Source: Camellia lanceoleosa
Lineage: Eukaryota; Streptophyta; Magnoliopsida; Ericales; Theaceae
Direction: 5' to 3'
NCBI GenBank assembly: GCA_025200525.1
Contig: CM045762.1
Coordinates: forward strand, 80,319,893-80,383,892
DNA length: 64,000 nt
The notes below the pieces were generated by a model. It saw nothing but the letters and a program-made list of their open reading frames with translations. It had not been told where the DNA came from and ran no database searches. Positions within the stretch are counted from its first letter, which is position 1. The number at the start of each line of letters is the position of its first letter. Positions 43,595 through 54,632 of this stretch are shown here, piece after piece. A program made the position numbers and the translations under genes.

Positions 43595-44500
43595 TCAGGG
43601 ATAATATTTCTTCAACTTGTTCATGCTGATCGGTTGGGAAAATTCTAGGTCATCCAGGTCCATGAGAATAACAGCTCCACCCGACCAGATAGTTTTGATG
43701 ATGTAAGGACCAGTCCAATTGGGTCTGAACTTGCCCCTAGGGTCATGAATGGGAGCTCGGTTGTCTTTCAGCACCAAATCCCCTTCTTTGAGATTTTGGG
43801 ACTTAACCTTCTTGTTAAAAGCCCTAGCAATCCTACGTTGATAACCTTGAACATGGTACAATGCTTTCAGCCTCCTCTCATCGAACAGCATCAGTTCTTC
43901 GAACTTCCTCTGCCGCCAGTCTGCCTCTGCTATCTGACATTCAGCCATAACCCGTAGCGACGGAACTTCTATTTTGATCGGCAAAACAGCTTCCATCCCA
44001 TAAACGAGAGAGTAAGGAGTTTCTCCAGTAGATGTCTGAATTGAAGTTCTATTGCCCCAGAGTGCAAATGGCAATTTGTCTAGCTAGTCCCTGTAGGTCT
44101 CAACAATCTTCTGCAGAATATGCTTGATGTTCTTGTTGGCGGCCTCAACAGCTCCATTGGTTTGTGGCCGGTATGTGGATGACTTATGAAAAGCTACGTT
44201 GTATTTCTCCAACAAGTCGATCACTTCTTTTTTGAAATGGGAGCCATTATCTGAGATGATCTCATTTGGGACTCCATAGCGGCAAATGATGTTATTTCGG
44301 ATGAAATTAGCCACATGTGCTACCTTCAACATTATAAAAGACTGAGCTTCCACCCACTTTGTGAAATAACCAATTGCCACCAGAATGTATTCATGCCCAT
44401 TTGATCCTTTCGGTGTGATTGCGCTAATGACGTCAATTCCCCAGACTGAGAAAGGCCATAGTGAAGTCATGTTGTACAGCTTCGATGGTGGAATATTCAT
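43595..44500 (-). pseudogene. Element B integrase core and C-terminal domain
   Basis: The core carries the catalytic Asp in VWGIDVISAI, the second Asp in IISDNGSHF and the Glu in NGAVEAANKN (44084-44500). After a stop/frame break near 44080 the second part (43595-44074) has the conserved STGETPYSLVYGMEAVLP and a GPY-like module (KFRPNWTGPYIIK), ending SMNKLKKYYP. Two pieces, otherwise good. Confidence 0.88.
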
Positions 44501-44530
44501 GCGATTGGCATGAATCTAGCATTTGTGGCA

Positions 44531-45694
44531 TCACCGAACAAAACCGATAGAATCCTCCTCCATGGTAGACCAGTAGTAACCTTGCATGAGAATCTTCCGG
44601 GCCAACATTCCCCCGTTTATGTGCACTCCGCACTCTCCTTCGTGGATGGCCTCTATTAGGTGCTTTGACTCCTCCGCGTCAACACACAACTTGTGCATTC
44701 CCAGATGACCCCTCATGTACAATTTACCTCCGCAGATGATAAATTGAACGGCCATCAATTGTATTGCCCTTTTGTCTTTGGCATTTGCCCCTGATGGATA
44801 AACCTCATTTTCCAAGAAGTTCCAGATATCATAAAACCAAGGGTTTTGATCTTGCACTTCATCTATTGCGGTGATAGACTCGTAGGCCGGCGTATATCTC
44901 TGCTCAATAATGATCGAACGCATCCGGACTCCAAACGAGATGTCTATCATGGAAGATAGAATTGATAAGGCGTTAACGAACTTGTTGTTCTCTCTTAGTA
45001 GATGTGTAAAGGTCAGTTTTTCAAACCTAGGAATCAGAATATCCAAGGTCTGGTAATAGATCTTCATCTTTTCTTCTTTAACCTTCCAGTCTCCTTTTGC
45101 TTGAGACACAACTAGGTTCGAGTCCCCAATGATGTCCAAGCTTTTTGCTCCTAGTTCTAGGGCGGCTTCCAAACCAGCGATACACGCCTCATATTCTGCT
45201 TCGTTATTGGATACTTTCAACTGAAGTTTGAAGGCTAGGGGTATGTGGCAATTGTCGGGTGCTATCAACAACACACCTATCCCATAACCATATTGATTAG
45301 ACGCTCCGTCAAAGTACATTGTCCAAATATTTTCCTCAACTTGCAGAATAGCTTCATCTGGGAACAGGTATTCTACCGCTTCATCCCTTTCACTAGGAGA
45401 TCTGCCAAGAACTTTGCTACTGCTCTCCCCTTGATAGACTTGTGAGTAACATACTTCAAATCAAAATCAGAGAGGAGAAGCAACCAACGAGCTAGCCTAC
45501 CCCGTAAGTGCTGGTTTCTCAAAGAGATATTTGATGGGATCTAATCTCGAAACTAGAATTACGGAGTGAGCTAACAGGTAGTGCCTCAACTTCCTGGTAG
45601 CCCATACCAAGGCTAGGCAAGGTTTCTCCAGCGGGGTGTAACATGTCTCATAATCCAGCATCTTCTTGCTCAGGTAATAGATGGCTTTCTCCAT
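44531..45694 (-). pseudogene. Element B RNase H, second RNase H and integrase zinc domain
   Basis: 45497-45694 holds the first RNase H (AIYYLSKKMLDYETCYTPLE). 45319-44531 has the Tat-type second RNase H: YFDGASNQYGYG, NNEAEYEACIAG and GDSNLVVSQ. The fourth acidic position (HADAL in Tat) reads FVNAL, so the last catalytic Asp is lost. The integrase HHCC segment (IHEGECGVHINGGMLA) follows. Confidence 0.85.
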
Positions 45695-45930
45695 CCTATC
45701 CTCAGATTTCTAAGCAAGCATCCCATCGTTGTGTCCGTTACTGAAAGATACAAAATCAAGGGCTTCCCCGGCTCTGGCGGCGGCAACACAGGTGGATTCT
45801 GGAGGTACAGTTTGATCTGCTCAAAAGTGAATTGATATCGGTCATCCCATCAAAATTTCTTTCCTTTCTTCAGGAGACCAAATAGTGGTTCACAAGTCAA
45901 GGTTATTTTAGAAATAAACCATCTTATGAA

Positions 45931-46600
45931 TTACATTTTACCTAGAAAGCCTCGCACATCCTTTTCAGTCCTTGGTGGTCGTATTTCTAGGATGGCCATG
46001 ATTTTGGAAGGATCTACCTCGATGCCCCTCTGTATGATCAAGAAACCCAGTATTTTCCCTCTTGTTATGCTGAAAGTACATTTCTGCAGATTCAACCTCA
46101 ACCGGTATTCTCTAATCTGTTGAAAGAATTTTTTCAAGGCGGTGTAGTGGCCCTCTCTTTCCTTGGACTTGACAATCATGTCATCCACGTACACATCGAC
46201 CTCTTTGTGGATCATATCATGCAAAATTGTGGTTGCAGCCCATTGATAGGTAGCCCCGACATTCTTTAGCCCAAACGGCATCACCCTGTAGCAGTAGGTT
46301 CCCTACGACGTAGTGAAAGCATTTTTCTCTTTGTCCTCGGGTGCCATCAGAATCTAGTTATATCCGGAAAATCCATCCATGAAGGAGAGCAATGCATAGC
46401 CTGTGGTAAAGTCCACTAATTCGTCAATATGCGGTAAGGGAAAGTCGTCCTTCGGACTGGCTCTGTTTAGATCCCTAAAATCCACACACCCCGAATTCTG
46501 CCGTCATTCTTTGGCACTGGAACAATGTTGGCCAACCAAGTTGGATACTCATATACTAGGAAGAACCCTACATCTATCTACTTGGTGACCTCTTCCTTAA
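45931..46600 (-). pseudogene. Element B reverse transcriptase
   Basis: 46290-46600 encodes, across several stops and frame changes, YPTWLANIVPVPKNDG, RDLN-like text and FMDGFSGYN. 46284-45931 then gives MPFGLKNVGATYQ, YVDDMIVKSK and LNLQKCTFSITRGKILGF. Catalytic Asp residues (FMDG, YVDD) are present but the frame is broken at least three times. Confidence 0.85.
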
Positions 46601-46603
46601 TCT

Positions 46604-47941
46604 TCAAAGCCCAATCCGGGCATATTCTCCACAGCTTCTGTTTGATGGGTCGGGCCTCGGGGTCAAGAGGGATCCGATGTTGTACAATCTCAAGATTGAT
46701 TCCAGGCAGGACCACACGAAAACATCTTCGAAATCTTTTAATAAAACGACTAAGTGATCGCGTTCCTCCAAAGACAACGTGGACCCGATCTGGACCAGAC
46801 GTGGATCCTTCTCAGTACCCACATTAATTGGAATGATTTCATCAACAAAGGGGTTTACAAACCTCTCCTCCTCTCGATTAATCAAAATTTTCAAAACCAG
46901 AGGAATTCCTTCCTCATCGTTTTCATCAAAATTTTGAAAATCATGATCAATGCAATAAACAAGAGGCACAGAGAAATACTCAGAATCTGCAGTGGCATTC
47001 TCATTCAAAAGATCCAGCTCATCCAATTCCTTGGTTACAACTGACTCGAAAGAAAAAGAAAATGAGGACCTGGAAAAATCCTCGGTATCCAGGTTATCAA
47101 CCCTAGGAATGTCGGACCCAGACTCAAAAGAACTGGAATCTGATTTCGACTCCACAGACTTTGTGGAATCAGATTCTAGTTCACTACCTGACTCAGAACT
47201 GCTAGACAGGTAGCCCTCCTCCAGCTGGCAAATGAGGGATGGTGCGTCAGATACATCCAAGATACCGCTAGAAGGGTTTGCACCCGATTGGACCCCGATC
47301 ATGGAAACGGTCAGGTCATCCCCCAAGCTCTCTGAGTTGATCGGAGGATCCGAAATGAGATATGCCAGTGCTGCTCCTATTTGAAGCTCGTTCCTGTCGG
47401 AATCACTTCCTGTGCTCTTTGTAGCCTCAGCGGTAATTGGCTCAGCCCTTTCTTCCGTATCACTGTTTTGCAGCTGTAAGTCAAAAAAAATCTCAAAGCC
47501 GGGAACCCACTGCTTCTCAGAATTGAACCATGGTTTGGGGAAACCACAAAATGGGAAGTCTTCACCGTCCCGAACAAAATAGCCATTCAGGGTTCCCCGA
47601 ATTGGTCAGTGTACAAGCTCATAGCGCTTTCCAGTCTGCTTAGCTCTGGCTCTTCCAGCCATTTACTTCCCTTTCCTCACCCAGTCCTCTTTGGTAGGCG
47701 TATAGCCAAGACCAAAAGCATGCGGGTTATATGGCACATCGGCCAACGCAGTAACACCTTTCCGACCACTTTTTCCTAATCCCATTCCGGGCATGTGCTG
47801 TAGCTTGTTCATAAGGTATACAGATTGGGCGCTGACATACAAGCCCTCGTCGATGGCCAAGATATTCTGCACTACCCGGGCCTCAGCCAAGGTAAACCCT
47901 GAAAGGAAGATATCCTCTTCACCATGCACAATCTCTAGCAC
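46604..47941 (-). pseudogene. Element B protease-RT linker, Ser/Asp/Glu-rich
   Basis: From about 47600 to 46604 one frame reads NGYFVRDGEDFPF, an acidic serine-rich run (SSSSESGSELESDST) and NVGTEKDPRLVQIGSTLSLE before RT. 47941-47663 is the preceding part (FTLAEARVVQNILAID, GMGLGKSGRKG), separated by frame breaks. The long linker between protease and RT is a feature of Ogre-type pol. Confidence 0.75.
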
Positions 47942-47974
47942 AGGTGTAGTGACTTCTGGCGAAGGATGTATAGA

Positions 47975-48795
47975 TTAATTCCCAAAGACTATAGCCACCC
48001 CTTTTCCATAGGGGTACTTCAGCATTTGGTGAAGAGTGGAAAAGACAGCTTTCACTTGGTACAACCAGGGGCGCCCGAGTAGTAAGTTAAAAGTGGCCGG
48101 AACATCCAAGACATGGAACTTGATGTCCTGCGAAGCTGGGCTGACTTGTACTCTAATTTGCACTGTCTCCATCACCTCTCTGCTTGTATTGTCATACGCC
48201 CAGATCACCTGGGCTGTAGGCACAAAATTGGCCAGTTTCAAACCAATAGTATAAGCCATACGACAAGGACAGATGTTGATTGTTGACCCGGTGTCGACCA
48301 ATACCACTGGTATCCACTTTTCTCGGCATTCCACGGATATGTATAGAGGCTTGTTGTGTGCAGAGCCTTCTGGCGGTAATTCCTTGTCCAAAAAGGTCAA
48401 AGTTGGCACATCGCCTCCTGAGAAGACTAATCCCACCAGTTGTTCCGGGGTGGTGTCAATGGACAACTTGGCTTTATCCATTGCCGTCAGTATTGCCTTC
48501 CTGTGCACTCATGAAGCCATAAGCAACCCCCAGATAGATATGTCAGCTTGAATCTTCTTCAACTACTTCAGCACAGCCTCTTCCTCTAACTGCTTTTCTT
48601 TCTGTTTCTTAACTTCTTTATCCTTCCTGGATGCTTCGGGTTGGTCCAGATGCGGTAGTTTGAAATATCGGCCACTTCTTGTCATGTGATCAACTTTTTC
48701 CATGTACCAAGTGTTGTCAGGAAGGTCTTCACCCCAATTCTCGTCAGTGTAGGCAAGATGCAGATCATCATCTTCCCACCATATACATACAGCAA
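47975..48795 (-). pseudogene. Element B aspartic protease and preceding gag-pro tail
   Basis: The protease has LVDTGSTINICP (near 48285), FHVLDVPATFNLLLGRPWL and LKYPYGKGVAIVFGN. Upstream (48510-48795) the translation gives KKIQADISIWGLLMAS, TRSGRYFKLP and WWEDDDLHLAYTDENWGEDL, with one stop before VHRKAILTAM. No capsid or zinc knuckle is found beyond 48795. Confidence 0.85.
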
Positions 48796-49321
48796 CTGAT
48801 AAGAAATTATTTGGTTCCAGTCTAAGTGTTCTCTCAGCAGAAACATTCCCCGCAGGGTGTTGAATTATTCCACCTTTCTGATCACTTTCAATTATTTCTT
48901 ACCCAAACTACTCCAGCGCGGCTTCTTGTTCTGTATGCACAGTTGCATTACTTCACTTCAATTGATTGCACTACTTCACTTGATTACACTACTTCACTTG
49001 ATGTTGACTTGTTGCTAGTAAGGTGGTGATATAAGCATATGTTAATTGGGGAACATAGTAGACTTGTATGAAAATGATTTATTGGGTAAATGCTCGCATG
49101 TGATGTTTGCACTAGGATAGTTACTTGTGGTTGTGGTATTAGTACACTTATTATGAGTATGCCTTGATTCACATGAACACACTATCATAGCGGTAACCTC
49201 TTTATTATAATCTCTGGTGTACATAATTGATAATTGCTAGTGTTGCAGAAAACAATAAATGAGTAACCTTGATTCTCACTCACAAAAAAAAAAAAAAAAA
49301 AACTTGACTTCTTTGGGTTCG
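48796..49321. other. Unassigned AT-rich stretch
   Basis: It contains a short CTTCACTT(C/G)A(A/T)T(T/G) repeat near 48950-49000 and an A20 run near 49266. No gene is supported. Confidence 0.45.
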
Positions 49322-49627
49322 TAGCCTCTTTAACTCAAGTTATTAAGCCCGTAGGGGTGCCTCTACACCTAGTGCCCTAAAACTGTCTGGTTTGGGAGTC
49401 ATTGGCCCAATACTTGCTACATGGGTTAATTAGAAAGCTTAAGGGACCTAGACATTGCACAATTAAGGGAAAAAAAATGACTTGGTAGCCTTTCAGCTTG
49501 AGTTATTAAGCCCGCAGGGGTGTCTTCACACCTAGTGCCCTAAAACCATCTGGTTTGGGAGTCATTGGTCCAATGCTTGCTACATGGGTTGATTAGAAAG
49601 CTTAAAGAATTAGGACATTGCACAGTC
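49322..49627. repeat. Tandem duplication, ~160-165 bp units
   Basis: Two units (about 49322-49467 and 49485-49627) share TTATTAAGCCCG(T/C)AGGGGTG, ACACCTAGTGCCCTAAAAC, CTGGTTTGGGAGTCATTGG and TACATGGGTT(A/G)ATTAGAAAG. Each is preceded by an A-run. Origin not recognised; from position it may belong to the 3' UTR of the Athila-like element. Confidence 0.75.
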
Positions 49628-50139
49628 TATAAAAAAAATACTATAAAAAAAATAAGAATCCTGGTTGCAAAAGTTTAGTTTTTCTGTATATGTTAGGTGT
49701 TATTTTGAGTTACACTGGCTATTATAGTGGACAGTTAATTAGTTATGGGGACTGCACTTTACACCAAGGGCATTGATGATGTGTTTACCAACATTTGCAA
49801 GTATAAGGGACTTAACTTTTTTAATAACCGAATTGTGGTTCTTGCTCAATACATTCCTTCATGCCCGTCCACTGTGCCTTCAATGACTCATCATGTCTTA
49901 ATATGACACTGTAGTTGGCACATAAGTTAATTGATATTTGGAGTAGTGTGATTACCTATTGTTGTTGGGTAGATGTGAATATATTAATGTTTGTGGGTAT
50001 CATTTCTGGAAACCCTTACGAGCTATACTCGTCCACTTGGGGTAACTTTGTGGTTTAAAGGCTTGTAGCATATGCTAAATACAATCGTGATCCCTACGAA
50101 AGGGGCTTAGAGTATTTTATTTTTCTTATTTCTATGGTT
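49628..50139. other. Unassigned, probable 3' UTR of an Athila-like element
   Basis: No open frame or repeat recognised. It leads into the Athila-like phrase at 50140. Confidence 0.35.
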
Positions 50140-50401
50140 TTTCTCGAGGACTAGCAAAATGTAAGTTAGGGGATGTGATGTAGGCCAAAAGTTACCACAT
50201 TGAAGTCGCTTATCGCGATCCCGGTTTTTCTTTTCTGTAATTGTTGTATTCCGGACTTTGATTCCGTGGAGTTGGTAGTTGTATGTCTTGTTGTCATCCT
50301 TTAATTCCCTATGTTTGAATTTTAGGATGTGTTGGGCATGTTTCGAACAGGTAGGTTGAGTTTTGGTCTCAAGTGTTGTTGCCCAGAGTTTTGGTTTTAC
50401 G

Positions 50402-50746
50402 CTCGAGCGGGTCATTCTGCGCTCGAGCGGAGTTTGCTTTTTGGTTGTCCGCTCGAGCGGGTCTTATTGCGCTCGAGCGGAGTTTACACACTCCCAGTAT
50501 TTCGTGCCTCTGCAAAACTTCTGCAGGTGTGTTTTTCACGCTCGAGCGAGTTTTCTTACGCTCGAGCGGGTAGTGCTTTGTCTATGAAAGTTCTGGGAGA
50601 GGAAAATCTACGCTCGAGCGGACTGGTTTTCGCGCTCGAGCGGATGTATTTTATTCTTGTGTCTTGGCACTCGAGCGAGACTTGTTGCGCTCGAGCGGAT
50701 TCAGTTTCTTGTTCTTGACGCTCGAGCATCCTGTTCTACGCTCGAG
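50402..50746 (+). repeat. Array of twelve CGCTCGAGCG-type palindromes in six pairs
   Basis: CTCGAG cores start at 50402, 50422, 50452, 50472, 50541, 50561, 50613, 50635, 50670, 50690, 50721 and 50741. Within pairs the spacing is 20, 20, 20, 22, 20 and 20 bp; between pairs it varies (30-69 bp). Most units are the perfect 10-bp palindrome CGCTCGAGCG. It lies upstream of the CT-rich leader, so in the promoter part of the LTR. Confidence 0.9.
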
Positions 50747-51683
50747 CGGACCTGTCGTATATCAGATAGCAGTTGGGCATTTTTGAATCACTTTTCACTT
50801 TTCTTCTCTCTCTCTTACTTTTCCAAAATCGATTTTGAGAGCTTCTCTCTCTAGAATCTCCCTTCTCTCTAGGGTTTGATCTAGTTAGAGTGTTCTCCTT
50901 TCCTTTGGCCTTTGTAAAGAGTGTGTTGATTGTCGAGGGCTTCGTTTTGATTTGAAAAGTTTGGAGTTTGGAGCACTTTGGTTTTGGTCTTCTCCTCCAT
51001 TTGAGCTCTAACTTCGAGGTAGGGATATCCTACTCCATCTTGTGAGCTTTGTCTTTAAATTTTGGTATTTCGATATGTTGGGGGTTGTTGGGTAATTTCG
51101 AGAAAGTTTGGGGTCGTTGTATAATTTTCAAAAGAGGGGTTTTCAAAGTTTAAAACCTTTATGTATGTAATACATTGGAAAATGGACTTGGTGTGAGATT
51201 ATTGAGGAAAATGGAACCTTAAGGTTGGTGTTGTAATTATGGGAAAAAGCCCTAATTGTTGATAAATTAATTTGTATAATTAATTTTGGGAAATGAGAAA
51301 TTGAATAAGAAATATTCAAATTGGAAAGGGTTGGGATTAAAGGGTATAGTTGGATTAATTTATCGCTCACCTAGACAAATGTTGATATTTTATCTATTTT
51401 GTGCATTTATTTCCTGTTTAGAAATAACTGCTTTGGGCTATCGGTAGAGGATAGTCTTGATTGTTGTAGACAATGCATGATGATTAGGCAAACTAAAACT
51501 AATCAACGGATGTGTCATCGAATATGACAGTTGAAAAAAAATACATTAACTTTATGTATTGATTGATTATGTATATGATCTGTGTTTATATACATTGTGT
51601 TGTGTGGGAGGAGATAGGGGATGTACTCCACGATTTAGGAGAAGATAGGGGATGAACCTCTAAACTGGAATTTGTGTGATGTT

Positions 51684-51905
51684 GATACGGCACTACAATG
51701 CGTATCATGGTGAAATATGGAAGTGTTTGTTGATTTGATACAGCACTAAAATGTATATCATTATCAATTGTGAAGTATAGAAGTGTTTCTATGTTATATT
51801 GATACAACTCCAACATGTGTATCACTTGTGAAGTAAGGAAGTGGTTTATGTGTTATTGATACAACGCCAAAATGTGTATCCGTCGTGAATTTCAAAAGTG
51901 TTTTA
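51684..51905 (+). repeat. Four-unit tandem repeat, 53-64 bp
   Basis: Units start GATAC(A/G)(A/G)C(A/G/T)C at 51684, 51737, 51801 and 51858 and share AATG(C/T)(G/A)TATC and GTGAA(G/A)TA(T/A)GGAAGTG. It is inside the solo LTR, in the part expected to be transcribed. Confidence 0.75.
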
Positions 51906-54565
51906 GTAATGAGTTATAATCTCAATAAATTATTTGGCTAGGTTCTGAGCCTTGTTTTCAAACTCAAAGTTGAATAAGAAATGGAAAGTGAAATGTAACA
52001 TGGTTATGATTGTCATGAAACGGTAATATGGCATGAGTTGGAATATAAGTATGGACCATCTGTTGAATGCTATTATTTTAGTCATTGTTTATAGTTGGTT
52101 TAGTATATTTCTACTGTGCTGTGGCACACCCTATATGGGACATCATTTTCAGGTACAGGTAGCATGCCACCTCCAAGGACGTAGCTTGGGAGGCTTGGGA
52201 CAGTTGGACTGTTTTGTGTTTTTGATTGTATTACATGTATATCAAGCCAAGGGCTTTCTTTGTATAGAGTTAGCACTCTCTTTTTGTAACCAAGTGTTGA
52301 CTTGGAAAGTTGTAGGCCCTTAGAGCATTTACTTTTGATGTCAACATGTAATACATTTTGTAAAGATTACTCTGATGGAATACAATTATGCTTTATTTTC
52401 TTATGTATGAGCATGCTATTGTTGGTTGATTTATGAGTTTATTTTGAGGGCGTTACATCGCTTAAGTTACATTTATAGTCTTTGAATTTTATTTATTTGG
52501 TGGAAATGATGTGTTTTGAGCACTTGTACAGATTTGGCAGGCAACTCGCAAATTTAAGCAAAAAGTTGCTCAAAAGCAGATTCTCCATGCGAGTAGTGAA
52601 AATTCCCTGCCTGTCACTTCATTGCATGTGCGGCCAAGCTCCACCACACGTGTGGCCCACCATCGCTTGAGCCAAAATTAGGGCCGCTCGAGCGGCCACC
52701 TAAAGTTGCATGCACAGAAATTTTAGTCTGTTCTGCTAGGCATAAAGGGAAGAAAAGAGGCTGCTCTTTGGGTTCGAAGATATTTCAGAGAAAAAGGAAA
52801 GAGAGGCTAGGGTTTGGAAGGAAAAAGAACTTGAAGTTTGAAAAATGTCTCCCATGGTGGCTTCTTCTTCCTCCACCTCTTCCCACTCCTCCATGAGTGG
52901 CTAGGCGACTATTTCTAGGGTTTTGATGAAACCCTAGCCAAGTAATAGGGTTGTCTTTTTGCTTTTTGATTATGTAAAGGTTTGAACAAATTGTATGGTG
53001 TTTAAGAAGTTTCAAATATATTTTTCAATATTCTCTTCAAGTATTATTCTTTCTGTGATTGTTGAATGCTTTCCATACAATGGTTTTTTGTGCTTTCATG
53101 TTCAAGGTATGAGACGAGTCATAGTACGAGAGACGAGTCGTGTTACTACCCTAGTTTAGAGCGAATGACTCGTACTACTTGAGATGGTTCGTGCCTATAC
53201 AGTGAACGTGTTAATTTTTTTTTTTGATAAATGCTTCGAGCATTTAATTGTGAAGTATTATTTAGTTCAAACTGTAACATAATTGAATCTCAAATTGAAG
53301 CCTTATTTATGTAAGTAGTGGTGGACTCATTACCTTAGGTTTTTCCTAAAAATCAATAATTTCGATTTTATTTATAATTGCTAGTTTAATCTCTTAGTTT
53401 ATTTTAGTTATTACTAGTTTATGAATCCCTCAATCTCTTTATCAAAATTAATTTAGAAATTTAACAATTAAATTAGTTTAATTTTCTATTTGTCCCTGTG
53501 GATCGATACTTGGACTTATTGTAGCTTGACTTTTCGTGCTCCTTTCAGATATGACTGGCCCTACAGTTCGGACTCCCGTGGTTCTGAATCTAATTCCACA
53601 AGTGCAATATGAAATAGATAAACACAAATGAATCCAAATCTGGCAATTCTTTTGGAAAATCAATTTTGAATCAAAATGCCAAAAAATGGACTGCTTTGCC
53701 AAATATACAGCCACCACCTAAATGTTTTTAGAAAATTTAAGAAACCCGAGACTCGTGCCAAAGGCCATGTGTCCGTCATTACCAAGATTGTCTCGGCTCA
53801 GGAACTTAGGTATGATAGGAGAAGGTCATGAATTGGGCACTCTCACTCGCCCAATCAAAGATCGGCCTCTACTAATCATGATGTGATTCTTATTTACATT
53901 ATATGCTCTTGTTTCGATTATTAGGCTAACTTTACTATGTGTTGCACACAAGTATAGAATAATTGGCAAAAATTGGAACATTTGATTTCAAGTATGTTTT
54001 TAAAAATTGTTTGAATATGTACCACTTGACAAGGTGATCTCGTATGTGCATTACTCAAATTATCCCAATTCAAGCAATTAGTCTTCATCCATAGGCATTC
54101 AGACAATTTTATCACTTAAGCATTTAGCGTCATGGCAAGCATGCTAGACATGGCAACAATCATACACATGCGATATGCTAAAACAATAAATGCTATTACA
54201 AATTAACTAATCTATTACAACCCAAATGAAATAAACTAACTATGCTAGCTAATTATTACAACGCCACAAATTAACTAACTACTTCAGCTTATTAATTAAG
54301 TACAACACAAAACTAACTAGCTATTTTAACTAAACTAACTAATTAGTTACAAGTCCGCTACTTTAAGTACAACGTACTACTATAACAATATTATTTTAAC
54401 GGATCCCAAGAATCGAGGGTTGCTTCATGCATGGATGTGGATTTCCACCCGAAAATGCTCTCCGTTTTGCTACCGGAATGCTTCTGTTGCACAACCAGGA
54501 GAATGCACTGATTTTTCACCTCAGTTTCTGCTCTATTTTGCAGGAAACAGTACACTGCCTTGTTG

Positions 54566-54632
54566 GAAAAAGTGGTCGGTCGGCCACTAATAGTGGCTGA
54601 CCGCCCAGTACAGGTGGCCTGCCGGCCACTAA
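54566..54632 (-). repeat. GC motif array, downstream copy of LTR1
   Basis: Plus-strand GTGGTCGGTCGGCCACTAAT, GTGGCTGACCGCCCAG and GTGGCCTGCCGGCCACTAAT, about 21-22 bp apart. In LTR sense orientation these are GGCCGACC-type, opposite to the U3 copy at 63225-63265. Confidence 0.7.

Larger units (their letters stand above)
43595..48795 (-). mobile_element. Element B: decayed Ogre-type pol without recognisable LTRs
   Basis: Minus-strand order from the right: gag-pro tail, protease, acidic linker, RT, RNase H, second RNase H, integrase, 3' UTR. Each domain is identifiable but broken by stops and frameshifts. Capsid gag and both LTRs are missing: similarity ends near 48795 on the right, and on the left the sequence runs into the DUF7745-like gene and then the PMD pseudogene. 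It complements element A, which has gag and LTRs but no pol; the two are related, but nothing shows that they were one element. Confidence 0.85.
50211..52457 (+). mobile_element. Solo LTR of Del/Tekay-like Ty3/gypsy type (2247 bp), TSD TCGCT
   Basis: It begins TATCGCGATCCCGG and ends GGGCGTTACA, close to the TGTCACGACCC...GGGCGTGACA ends common in Del/Tekay-like LTRs. TCGCT flanks it at 50206-50210 and 52458-52462. There is no internal region. A promoter-like stretch with CT-rich leader follows the palindrome array (50800-50880). Lineage is a judgement from the ends only. Confidence 0.8.
50140..53519 (+). mobile_element. Athila-like 3' end and LTR, interrupted by a solo LTR
   Basis: TCTCGAGGACTAGCAAAATG and AAGTTAGGGGATG at 50142-50175 resemble the end of the internal region and PPT of Athila elements; the LTR would begin TGATGTAGGCC near 50174. 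It is split by the solo LTR at 50211-52457 and continues at 52463 with a TCCCTGTGGATCGATACTTG block near 53491 that I also associate with Athila LTRs. It is cut again at 53519 by the next insertion and may resume at 63470. It contains AAACCCTAGCC-type leader text (52800-52950) and one GCCGCTCGAGCGGC palindrome near 52683. Confidence 0.5.

Noticed and set aside
43595..48795. Element B pol as the missing pol of element A
   Set aside because: Opposite strand, outside the LTRs of A and separated by the PMD pseudogene; only relatedness is supported.
50402..50746. CRISPR-like or restriction-cassette pattern of CTCGAG repeats
   Set aside because: Repeats are too short (10 bp), spacers are irregular between pairs, and the array lies in an LTR with a clear TSD.
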